Assembly (NCBI GenBank): GCA_019915135.1
Contig: JAHLMK010000003.1
Location: 1,426,001-1,490,000 of the forward strand
Direction of reading: 5' to 3'
From: Strobilurus pachycystidiatus
Lineage: Eukaryota; Basidiomycota; Agaricomycetes; Agaricales; Physalacriaceae
DNA: 64,000 nt
A model generated the notes under the pieces. It did not search any database, was not told the origin of the DNA, and worked only from the letters and a program-made list of their open reading frames with translations. Positions 10,431 to 20,752 of this stretch are shown in pieces. Position 1 is the first letter of the stretch; each line of letters starts with the position of its first letter. The translations under genes were made by a program, and so were the position numbers.

Positions 10431-12265
10431 CTATCTCCCAACATCCCTCAAGACCAAAGGCCGCATAACCTTGGACCAGTTCTCATCCCACGACGTCCAT
10501 TCCCACTGGGTTGACTTCTCCCCATGATGTCGTGGCGCATGTACGTGTACTCCCGAACCCTTCATTTCCTGCCTCAGAGTAGACAACTTCGGCGCAGACG
10601 GGAAGCCCGCCAGAAGCGTCTCCAGCTGAATAGCCAACTGGGCGGCATTTTCGAATATTAGGCCGTTGATTCCCTCTTTAACTAGTTCGTCCAAACTAAT
10701 TGGAAAGAGGAGGTGGTCAGTCAACGGAGAGCACGAAGAGTAAGAAACGAGTAGTGACAGACCATCCAAAGTTCAATGCACACACTGGGAGTCCACACCC
10801 AAACATGTCGACGACCTTCATCGGGAGATCCAGCTCTGACGAACTGGAATGAAGCGATACACCGACATCACACGAGCCAAGCAGGAGCGGGTAATCCTGC
10901 GGGTCCAGCCACACCGACACACACCGCACATACTTCCACTTCTCCTGCAACTTCCACACCTGCTCCATGTACGCCCGCCGCATCGGACCCTTGCCCGTCA
11001 CAATCATGAGTATCTTCGGGAGGGTCCCCGGATGGGCTTTTGCGCGCTCTTCATAGAGCGCCAGCGCGTCTTTGAGCAGGCCGAAGTCTTCGTCGGGTGT
11101 CCATGAGGTGCTGGAGACGACTAGTGCAGGTCGGTCGGGACGGGGGCGGGGTGGACGAACTTTGCCGAAAGGGAATGTGCCGGATGTGGGGGAGGCGTAG
11201 TCGTCGGAGGATCCGGATGTGTCGGTGACAGGCGTAGAGTGTGGGACCATGTAGGACGGAAGCCAGTCATCCAAGAACATGGGCTGTCTCCATATAGGTA
11301 GGAGTTTGACGAACAGCTGAGAGAAAGAAAAGGCATCAGGAATGAAGTCTTTGGAGGGCTGGAGGGTGTACTCACATCGTGTACTTCCTGAGAAGTGGAA
11401 CGGTGGAAATGTCTTGGCGGGCGATCGTAGAGGACGACTTTGCGGCCCTGTAGATCCCATTCCTTGACAAGATGGTCGCGCATTGCTTGTGTCACGAACA
11501 GATGTGCATACGCTTCCCTCCCGAACGTGGCCTCCAACCTAGTCGCGTCAATAACAGGATATAGAAAGATCGAAGACGCGTACCATTTTGCAATCCTGAC
11601 CAACGGATGCCTCCGACCCAGCCTCAAGGCCAAGATGCTATATCCCAGATTGTGCCAGTCAATGATTACTTTGCATCCGCGGAGCCATGCGACTAAAGCA
11701 ACTAAAGCGAGTGTGGGGATGCTGGGTGGATTCTGTTCACACGTCAATAACGTTACGCCGCATAACATGCCGGCAGGGCTGACCTGGACAAGTATGAACT
11801 CGGGTGGCGAGGGAATGTCGACCAGTAGGATGCGTAGGATTGATACAACCTGATGGGCAACCTTGAGAGGTGCAAAGAGGAGGTAAGGGAGCCTATTGAA
11901 GGCTTTTGGGAGGAGAGGCAGGTATCGCAGTTGCACGAGCGGAATCATCTTGAGCGCCGGAATGGGTTTTGAGCCTAGAGCACCTTCTTAGAAGGTGTAA
12001 TAGGGCAGGACACCGACGCACCTCCGTACCCGATAATGTCCGTCTGGAAGCCGCATTCCGCGAAGCTCTGTGCATGGTACATCATCCGCGGACTGCGTCC
12101 GATGTCGCCCAGGACCAGTATCGCGACGGAGCGGATGGAATGGCTATCCTGGGGGATGAGAGCGGCACATAGTGTTATTATGGAGGCAAGATAGGCGGCG
12201 CCCAGAGTGTAGAGGGCATGGGAGAGGGTGAATATTTCGCCAGCAGTGACGGCCATAGCGAACAT
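10431..12265 (-). CDS. ALG1: chitobiosyldiphosphodolichol beta-mannosyltransferase
   Basis: ALG1 adds the first mannose from GDP-mannose to dolichol-PP-GlcNAc2 on the cytosolic face of the ER during N-glycan assembly (GT33 family). Five exons (introns of 47, 51, 59 and 67 bases) give 536 residues. An N-terminal hydrophobic anchor ([18 protein letters not shown]) is followed by [19 protein letters not shown] and IIGYGGSKPIP. The middle has [17 protein letters not shown] and the [12 protein letters not shown] region. The C-terminal nucleotide-sugar domain shows the [18 protein letters not shown] and [15 protein letters not shown] motifs typical of ALG1. The start at 12265 is the ATG that leaves a short luminal end before the anchor; the frame stays open further upstream, so a longer start is possible. 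Confidence 0.95.
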
Positions 12266-13165
12266 GCATGACGCATCAATCCCGATATTTCCGTATGTTT
12301 TCCACGGTCTAAATCTGGTCAGGATGCCACTGTGTCTCGAACCAACAAGGTAAGAACACCCGGAGAACACTGACACAGTATGTGCTTTTAGTGGAGACTG
12401 GCGTCGCCAGGATAACGTGGCAGATGTCTGGAATGTATGGCCACGCCATGTTTTGGTTATGTATTCCGTTCCATTCACACGAATGGTGGTGCTGTCAATG
12501 GAATCGACTCAGTGGCGGGGGTCAGACTTGGGTCGGGCAGTGATGTGGGACATTTCGAGCCTCGACATGGCTCTGCACCGGGATCAATTCCAGTACTTAC
12601 GCAAGGCCAGCGGGTTCAAGGTTCAACTCTGGAGGAAACCCAAACAGAGCAAAGGTGAGCAATAATCATGTAGAGGGACGGTGGGTGGGGCCAAAGTATG
12701 AGAGATGTCAGGCAAGACTCGGAGCCGACCAGAAATTTGAGGTGAGCGCGACAAGTGAAACTACACGCAACATCGAGCCCAATGAGGCGGACTGGGCTCC
12801 AACCACAATATGGAAATCAAAAACGACGCTGCTGCGTGCTTTCACAGGAGAAAAACATTTCGCAATCTTCAGTTACCTTTGATTTGGGAATGACAAAGGA
12901 AGGAAGGAAGGAGGAAGGAAGCTCAAACTGGGTGGCAGTGCCATGCTTTGGCGAGTCATTCAACTCCGCTTTGCAGCCATGCATGATCCATCATCTTCTT
13001 CGCTGGATTGTACAAGCTCGAGCCACCTCAGAATATCATAGGCCAAGCAGACATCCTCAAGTATTCCCGGGCGCAAGGTGCAAAAGACGTCTTGAACGTA
13101 AGTCAATACTCTCATCTGGAAGTTCTTCAATTCCATCGTACTAGCATCAGGTCTTTCCTTGCAAA
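12266..13165. other. intergenic
   Basis: About 900 bases. A short purine-rich run of GGAA repeats lies at 12898-12921. Short frames on both strands have no recognisable content. Part of it should be the ALG1 promoter and, at its right end, the upstream region of the F-box gene. Confidence 0.5.
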
Positions 13166-14633
13166 ATGACTGTACCCGCATCTCCCTCGTGCCACGCAGG
13201 TGGAGAGCCATACATTCACATTCCTCTGAGTGATCTCTCGCTCAAACATACCTCCGAGCTCCTAGAGGGTCTGATCATATCGAATGACCCCGCCCTAGAA
13301 GGCTACATTCCGACCATCCGCGATGATATCCTCCCTAGTGCTGAAAGGGAACTGTTGGCCGTAGAAATCAAGCTTGATTGGTTAAATAACGCGATGCCGT
13401 TGATGGTCGCTGAACGGGATCGCCTCATCGCTGAGGAATCTCGTCTCGCGAGGATCGTGTGGGGCTTACGCGGGACGCTATCCACTTTACGGCGCCTCCC
13501 CGTGGAATGCATGTTGCAGATTTTCCACTGGTACTGTGACGAACAGGACTCCGTCTTCGACCTGAACAAGGGCCCCTGGGCTCTCAGTTATGTCTGCCGG
13601 CGCTGGCGAGAAATAGTGCTTTCCGATCCCAGTCTTTGGGCATATATCAATATTGCTCGAGAAGGTCGTCGGAGCTTTTACCCATTCGTCGGTTGGCGCC
13701 ACATTCTTCGTCTGCGTATTGAGCGAACTCAGAAACTCCCTATATCCTTCCACCTCCACGCAGTGAAAACCTACTGGGGTTCTCGGTCCATATACGAGGA
13801 ACATCAAGAATGCTTGAGGCACTTAGCGCGAGTTTCGCCGCGTTGGAAACGTGTTGATTTGAACATTGGGTACTATCTATTAGAAGACTTGTCCACCGTT
13901 TCGGGAAGCTGCCGCTGTTGGAGTCGCTGCATATCCGAATGCCCGCCCACGTCGATGGTGTTTTGATGAACCCTCCAGCACAGAAACTATACTCGATGCA
14001 TTCCGGACGGCGCCGCGACTGCGCACAGTCAAGCTTACCGATACTTACATGCTACATGTGATTCTTCCCGAAGACCAGCTCACAGCGGTTGGCTTGCGCT
14101 CTTCCTGGCATCAAATTTCGTGCAAGGACGTCATCCGCTTCATCTCTAACTGTCCTCGTCTGCGCTCAATGGCCATAGATTCTGGCGCTGGCGATAATGA
14201 TGGATACACTCCCCCTACCTCTAAAACTACTAGCCTCCATTCCCTATCCACCAGGACCAGCTATTTCCCACTCATGTCATGTCTTCGCAATCCTTTGTTG
14301 GAAGAGTTGCATCTCTTCGCTATCGTTGACATGCGCGCCGTCTTGACGTTCCTCGAGCATTCTGAGTCTACCGGGTTGAAGCGACTGAAACTCGGTTTTC
14401 TAGAATGTCTCAACATTACATCCCATATTCCCGCGACGCTTGGAGCGATTCCTTCCGTCGAAGAGCTCTCTCTTGAAGCCGCTTTCCGTCACTTCAGCGA
14501 AGCAACGGTCGAGGACATCTTCCAGGCGGTGGTAGACATCTCTCGTGAAAGGTTGCCTTGCCTTCGGTTCCTCCGTGTAAATATGTCACGCAGTGAGAAG
14601 ACATGGAGACACGAGTGGGAGAATCTCATGTAG
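13166..14633 (+). pseudogene. F-box/LRR-type protein gene with two frameshifts
   Basis: The first frame (13166 to about 13885) has the layout common to mushroom F-box proteins: an N-terminal coiled coil (RELLAVEIKLDWLNNAM, then ERDRLIAEESRLARIVWGL), an F-box (LRRLPVECMLQIFHWYC), and WALSYVCRRWREIVLSDPSLWAYI. Near 13885 the coding sense moves to another frame (LVHRFGKLPLLESLHIRMP), and near 13975 to a third (ETILDAFRTAPRLRTVKL), which then runs to a stop at 14633 with LRR-like segments. Each step equals loss of one base. No acceptable intron explains either change, because the middle segment is itself clearly coding. F-box proteins recruit substrates to SCF ubiquitin ligases and form very large, fast-turnover families in these fungi. 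A sequencing or assembly error is the alternative. Confidence 0.75.
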
Positions 14634-14900
14634 TCGCAGAAACGTTGCATGCACTGAAGGTGGGCGTTCAAAGGGTTCGGAATATGCCTAGGTGTCTTTC
14701 AATGTAATAGTAAATATCTTGACGACCAGTAAGTATCATCTATGTAACATGTACGCGCACTTTGACTCGAAGGAGTCTGGGTTTCAGTGCTCGAATTTGA
14801 AGCTTGCAACGATATGTTTCAATTTCAATTTGAAACTTTGAGTTTGAGTTTGACCATGTGACCCCGTGCAACTTTCCTCCTGCCATCTCGATGCAACTAA

Positions 14901-16025
14901 ATGATATCGACACGTAGCATCAACCTCGCTGGTCAACAATTTAAGCGCCATTTCACAACGAAGAACCCTCTCCCAGCCACCTTCTTACGAGGCGGCACCT
15001 CCAAAGGCATCTACATCAATCGAAAGGAACTCCCTCTCAATGTCGCCGACTGGGCGCCGATCTTTCTCGGTATAATGGGCTCTCCGGACATAAGCGGACG
15101 GCAGCTGAACGGAATGGGCGGAGGCATTTCCAGTCTCTCCAAAATCTGCGTCGTCGGAAAGACCTCGCAGCCCGGAGCCCACGTCGAATACACCTTTGCC
15201 CAAGTCGGGATCCGCGATGCAGTCGTTGACTACGCGGGTAACTGCGGGAACCTCTCCACGATGATTGGGGTGTTCGCGCTCGACGAGGGGCTCGTGGATC
15301 GTCTCACTGACTCGGGGACTGCCACCGTTCGCGCGTACAACACCAACACGCGTAAGATGATCGACACTACTTTCCCCGTCTCTGCGGAGTCCCGTGTTGC
15401 GGACCTCGAGAGACCTGAGCTTCCCATTGACGGACTCAAACAGAAGGGCTCTGCGATCACGATGGAGTTCGTGGACCCTGCGGGTGCTCGTACGGGCACC
15501 CTCTTCCCCTCCGGCTCTCCCACCGACGTGCTCGCCAATTTCAGGCGAGTGCGCGCGTCCCTCGTTGACGCAACCAACCCCACCGTGTTCATCGAGTCCT
15601 CCACTCTCAGCTGGAACACCATCCACAAGATAAATCTGGATCCCTCATATGTCGAAGAGTTGCGCCAGGTGGGAGCAGTGAAGATGGGACTGGACCCGGA
15701 GGTGCAGGCTCAGCCCAAGATTGCGTTCATCCGGAAGAGTAAGTGTGCGGAGGCGGATATTGAGATAGAGGCTTTCTCGATGGGCGTTGCGCACAAGGCG
15801 GTCCCTATGACCGTCGCGTTGGGCTTGGGGGTCGCTGCGAATGTTCCCGGCACTATTGCGCATCAAATGATGCCCGAGAACTCGGATTTGGATGGAATTG
15901 TGCGGATAAAGCATCCTGGGGGTGTGGTATCGGTTGGTGCGAATATAGGCGAGGATGGTTCGGTACTGAGTGCGAAAGTGCTTATGACTGGTCGCCGGCT
16001 TATGAAGGGCTTTGTATGGTGGTAG
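14901..16025 (+). CDS. PrpF-family isomerase (methylaconitate/aconitate isomerase type)
   Basis: A single uninterrupted frame of 374 residues. The family signature is near the N-terminus (PATFLRGGTSKGIYINRKEL), then IMGSPDISGRQLNGMGGG and YAGNCGNLSTMIGVFAL; the C-terminal half carries ADIEIEAFSMGVAHKAVPMT and ends MTGRRLMKGFVWW. These match the PrpF fold, which isomerises 2-methylaconitate in the 2-methylcitrate cycle; a fungal member isomerises cis- to trans-aconitate for itaconate synthesis. The first about 20 residues are Arg/Ser-rich without acid residues and could be a mitochondrial presequence. Intron absence is unusual here, as most neighbours have an intron every few hundred bases. 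No other propionate or itaconate gene is adjacent, so the substrate is undecided. Confidence 0.9.
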   Translation: MISTRSINLAGQQFKRHFTTKNPLPATFLRGGTSKGIYINRKELPLNVADWAPIFLGIMGSPDISGRQLNGMGGGISSLSKICVVGKTSQPGAHVEYTFAQVGIRDAVVDYAGNCGNLSTMIGVFALDEGLVDRLTDSGTATVRAYNTNTRKMIDTTFPVSAESRVADLERPELPIDGLKQKGSAITMEFVDPAGARTGTLFPSGSPTDVLANFRRVRASLVDATNPTVFIESSTLSWNTIHKINLDPSYVEELRQVGAVKMGLDPEVQAQPKIAFIRKSKCAEADIEIEAFSMGVAHKAVPMTVALGLGVAANVPGTIAHQMMPENSDLDGIVRIKHPGGVVSVGANIGEDGSVLSAKVLMTGRRLMKGFVWW

Positions 16026-16275
16026 TCTCTCTGGGTGTACTAATGCTGTTTCTATTTGTATTGTGTATGTTTACTCGTCTTCGGAAAGAAAAGCCCTCTA
16101 CATATATCACAAAGTGCCAGCTTTGACCGAGTCTGCCTACGGGAGACTAGTAGTAGGAAAGACCTGTTTGCTGGCTTGAAGTTCAACGCGAAGGGAACGC
16201 CGATCATAACGTGACGATGATTCAGATTTAGTGTACATGATCGACGCGTTGATTTTCGGTTGCTTGTCGACCATC

Positions 16276-17048
16276 ATGGATGAAGACTACCACCATGTCG
16301 GCAACGGCGTAGCTTGCAGATACTACAACCAAGCAACGTGCACCAAGGGCGCTCAATGCGACTACTGCCACGCTCCCGATATCCGCAGTGTCAGAGACAG
16401 TCGGTACGTTTTCCTAACCAAATTAGCTCCCTTGTGAGACCTTCATACATCGGTGTCCCTAGAGGAATAAACGTCTGTCTGCACTACCTCCAGGGCTGGT
16501 GCCAATTCGGCGACTATGTCTGCCATTACTCGCATGAGCGCGGCTATCTGCCAGATAATCTTGCTTTTCCCGGGCGTCAACGACATCGACCAGCGCTTGT
16601 ACAACCGGCGCCGCCTTTGCTAGTTATCGCACCACCCCCTCTTCTTCCCGCTTCCGCTCAGCCCCTCAATCCCAATCCCAAAGTGGAGAAACGCAAACGC
16701 TACAAAGCTCGACGGCAAGAAAAGGCGGCGCTGGCTGCTGCTGATCCCGTAAACAGGCTGCCGACGCTGAAAAATATCGTGAAGAAGGAGATCAAGAAAG
16801 AAGCGCTGGACGAGGGGCTTTCGCTTTCGCACCTGGCTTCTCTTGACATGGCTGGGCGGCGAGGTCAGTCCTTCTCTACGGTGTCACGCGATGCTGATGA
16901 AAGAGTTTGTGAAGAATACTGGGATGAAGACGAGTTTGATCGTCAGCAGCAAGAACGGGATGAGAATGGGGGTTACTTGAAGCACGAGGCGGATGTGTTG
17001 TGGGCGCAGGGTGTTAAGCCTTGGGATGATGACGCTGATGTGAGTTGA
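16276..17048 (+). CDS. CCCH zinc-finger protein (makorin-like N-terminus)
   Basis: Two exons (intron 16404-16462) give 237 residues. Two CCCH fingers lie at the N-terminus: CRYYNQATCTKGAQCDYCH (C-x7-C-x5-C-x3-H) and CLHYLQGWCQFGDYVCHYSH (C-x7-C-x6-C-x3-H). Such fingers bind RNA, and tandem copies are found in makorins, but no RING finger follows. A Pro-rich linker leads to a basic stretch (KVEKRKRYKARRQEK) and an acidic, Glu/Asp-rich C-terminus. I chose the ATG at 16276 because it gives a short leader before the first finger; a GTG/ATG further upstream stays in frame (16231-16239). Confidence 0.8.
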
Positions 17049-17692
17049 GCCACACTATGTACGAATCAGTGATATGTGCTAACGGCGATTGCCGCCAGGC
17101 TGTACTGGGTGCACTCGGCTATTAGATACTGTACGCTAAAGGGAGGCTTGAAGCTTTCATTCATCTTTTTCTAATAAAGGTAGACTAGAGCCTCGGGAGT
17201 ATCCGTTTGTACTACAACTTTGTAGTGTACCTTTGAATAGTTGAAAGGGCACTCCCTTTGTATTCCTAGCTCTTGAGCCATCCTTCCGAATCCTTCGTTC
17301 ATGTTGAGTTCATGTGGTGACTTTTTGGGCTTCATGCCAGTGTTTCCGGATCCATCTGTCTCTGAATAGCTACAAGTGGACGCAATGGTTTTATGAGAGC
17401 AGTCTGAGATTCTGGGTCCAATTTTCAACAACGAGGATTCACACTATCATGGACCATGGTAGCCCTCATGCTTTCAAGTTCACAAGCTAAGTAAGAACGA
17501 GTTTCGAGAAGGTATGACGGCGGTGACGTCTAAGGGAAGCGTGGGACTTGGAAAGCCGCGTTCGGCTTCGGCAGCAAGTCTGCGTGAAGGGTGCACCAAG
17601 CAAGCTCAATCCAGCACACTCTACTGATCCATTACTGTCCTCGCCGCCACCCTTGTCGTCGTCGTCGGCTCCGGCGTCGACGAGCCGCATTC
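17049..17692. other. intergenic
   Basis: About 640 bases between the CCCH gene and MDV1, both on the plus strand. AT-rich near 17165-17190, probably the CCCH polyadenylation region. The rest should hold the MDV1 promoter and 5' leader. No convincing coding frame. Confidence 0.45.
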
Positions 17693-20178
17693 ATGAATTC
17701 CCGCGCCGGCCACGACTCTGCTCGACCACCACCACGGGACTCCTCGACAGACAACCGCAATACATCAGGCCCAAGCCGGCTGGAGCTCGTCCAAAAGGCT
17801 CTGTTGGCACCATTCAACCACAAGAAGTCGGACTCTGCCCGAATACTGTCAGACTGTACGTGTTTTGTCCTTTTTTCCGAGCGAGCCGAACACTTCCCGG
17901 TGGATCTCGTGGCCGATCATGTCGTCGCCGACGAAAGGAAACAGCGCTGATTCGCATTCCGCAGTGGCCCCAGTCATCATGACGCCGCGCATGATCAACT
18001 CGGCCTCGACCGCCAACTCGCGGCCAAGGGCGGCGGTCAACCACGGCACCATCGGCCGCTCGCGCGTCGATTTTGCGACACTTGGACGCGCGCCCCTCCG
18101 ACTGGGCATGGGCACGCGGCGGGTGACGTCGCGCGACCTCGAGGTCATGGAGGCGACAGAGGCGCTCCTCAACGCCGAGGTTCCGGAGCCAGACGGCGTC
18201 GCATCCAATGTCAGTCTGCTTCGCGGCTTCAACGCTACCATCCCGAGTGCGGAGCAAAGCCGGACACGGCGGCGGCAGATGAGAAGCGTCGACGCCCCGC
18301 ATCTCGGTCTCAAGAAGCTCGGCATGAATGCCCGCGGTCTCCTCACCGAGGAGGACGACGGCCACAGCGTCACGAGTGAGGACGACGTTGTTATGGTGCC
18401 GCGAGTGGAGAGCGGGCACAAGGGCAAAAAGCGGAGGGGGCGGGAGAGTCTTAGTGCTTCAAAAGTTCTTGGCAAGGACGAGCTATCTCGTCAAACCAAG
18501 GAGATCTTACGGGACAAGGAAAATTTACATGTCCGAAGGGTGCGTAACTTCCCGGCCTGCTGCACTATGCGCGCTGACCCAGTTACCCAGAGTCTAATCA
18601 ACAACGAGATAGAAGAGATAACCCACAAAATCGAAGCCCTGGACACGATTCGGGAAAAGTTGGAACGCGATCTTCTGAAACTACAGGAGGACGACCTAGA
18701 GTTGGATGATGAACGTGAGTGCTATCTATGTCGACCATACGACCTGAATACAACGCGACTATAGTTGAGGGTGTCAAGGAGAGGTTGGAATTCGAGCAAG
18801 CAGCCCGGACGACCAAAGTCAACGGCACTCAACCCGCACACCTTCCCCAGAGTTCTAGACGCCGCAAGGGTCCTGCCTTCCTTCCCTCAGAGCATGATGA
18901 ACTTCCGCCAGGCGTAGCCTTCATGTCCCTCGACAGCCATACGGCCCCAATAGCTGCTTTGGACTTCTCGGAGCCCTACGGAACACTGGTCAGCGCGTCT
19001 CAGGAAGACGACCAACCCCTAGTCTGGGACCTCTTCACCGGAACTCAGATCGGACGCTTGAGGGGCCACGGAGGTCCTGTGAAATGCATACAAGTGGAAG
19101 ATCATGTATGCTTGACGGGAAGTGAGGACGGGAGCATCAGGTTGTGGGATCTGAGACGAGTGGAGAATGAGGATGGATGGGGAGAGGAGGGCGAGTTTGT
19201 TAGCTTAAGTGACGTTGCGGAGGAGAGCGAAGATGGAGACGCTGAATCTCAGGAATCGCACAAACCTAACGGAATCCGCAATGGCCATACATCTGCCGAC
19301 GACCGCGACGATCCGTGCGCACGCATCTTGGAGGGTCATACGAAGGCGGTCACTTCACTGTATTTCGAAGATGATTCACTTGTAATATCGGTCTCTGTCG
19401 TGTTCTTAGCTGGCTCGCTGATTCTTCTATTTGCAGGTGACGGGCGCCTCTGACAAGACACTTCGCCAATGGGATCTAACGACGGGCCAATGCGTGATGA
19501 CTATGGATATCCTGTGGGCTATCTCGCATTCGACAGCGCCTTCAATACCTACCATGGCCGCGTCGATAGGCAATTTCTCTGTGCCGACTCCTCCGTATGC
19601 TGACGGCACCTGGGACATGTACTCTGATTTCGTTGGAGGAGTGCAGTTTTGGGGTTATGGACTTGTTAGTGGTAGCGGCGATGGCGCCGTTCGAATGTGG
19701 GACAGTGAGTTTCGAATTGATGTTCTTCTGTCCATGAACTAATGCAATAACTCTTTCAGTGCGCACTGGACAGGCTCACCGCACCCTGCTAGGCCATACC
19801 GAACCCGTCACCTGCCTGCAGTTTGACGAGCTGCACATCGTCAGCGGAAGTCTGGATAAGTCTATACGCGTCTGGGACCTGCGCACTGGAGGCGTGTTTG
19901 AGACCTTGAAGTATGATCATCCAGTGACTGCACTCCAGTTTGACACGCGTAAAATCGTGGCGGCTACTGGCGAGAATGGGATCAAGGTAACGTAGCGTCT
20001 GCTTCGCAGTACTCGATCCAAACTCACATCCTCCTCCTAGGTGTACAACCGGACGAGCATGCAGCACTCTACGCTCCTCACCAACGGACACACCCATCCC
20101 GTTTCACGATTGCGGTTTATGGATCGCTACATGGTCTCAGGAGGACGAGATGCCACTGTCAAGATATGGTCGCTCTAA
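17693..20178 (+). CDS. MDV1: mitochondrial division protein 1 (WD40 fission adaptor)
   Basis: Seven exons (introns 17856-17964, 18540-18590, 18715-18764, 19382-19436, 19705-19759, 19987-20040) give 703 residues. The N-terminal domain is followed by a coiled coil ([18 protein letters not shown] through [18 protein letters not shown]). A C-terminal WD40 propeller contains repeats such as [31 protein letters not shown] and [11 protein letters not shown], and ends TVKIWSL. This order is that of yeast Mdv1/Caf4, which bind Fis1 on the outer membrane through the N-terminal part, dimerise through the coil and recruit the dynamin Dnm1 through the propeller. A long acidic insertion (residues about 475-520) sits between two propeller repeats. 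The start at 17693 is the first ATG in the coding frame. Confidence 0.93.
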
Positions 20179-20752
20179 TATAAACACGTAACTATATGCA
20201 TTAAAGTTGTTCTATTATTCCATTGCTCACATCCATGGACGCCCACCACAAACATCCCCGCTGTACAATCATGCATTAGCAAGAAAATAGACGTTGACCC
20301 TCTGCTCTGAACGAATCGGAGGCTTTGGATATGATATGCCGTAGGCATATGTTGATCAAGGGACCCGATATTGCAGAGCAAGTGAGTGCTTCGAGTTGTA
20401 GGGACACTCAGGGGACACTGGACGCGGTGCTAGGGAGGTTCTTCCTGGGCTCTTCTACCAGTTTCTCGCACTATAGGTCGCGGGCGGGAACTGCTCTTGC
20501 GGGTTCCGACTGACGACTCCCGTAGACTTTCCTCTCATGGCCCTGTGCTGATCTACTTTACTCCGCTAATCTGTTGTGTTGCAACTTGCGTTTGGCCGGT
20601 CCAGGGCGCAACGCAGTCAGTGCGATCAAAATACGTGCTGAGTCGCGATAATGGCTCTTTGGTGGCTCTATCGCATCATTCCAAGAACCATGACTTTTTG
20701 AGTTATAAGCTCGAGAGTCATAGGAGCAGGGTCCATCGAGCCGGACCGTGAC
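20179..20752. other. intergenic
   Basis: About 570 bases between MDV1 and the OPT transporter, both on the plus strand. AT-rich near 20180-20225 (MDV1 3' end). No supported gene. Confidence 0.45.

Noticed and set aside
12898..12921. GGAA purine run
   Set aside because: Short simple repeat with no partner structure; not worth separate interpretation.
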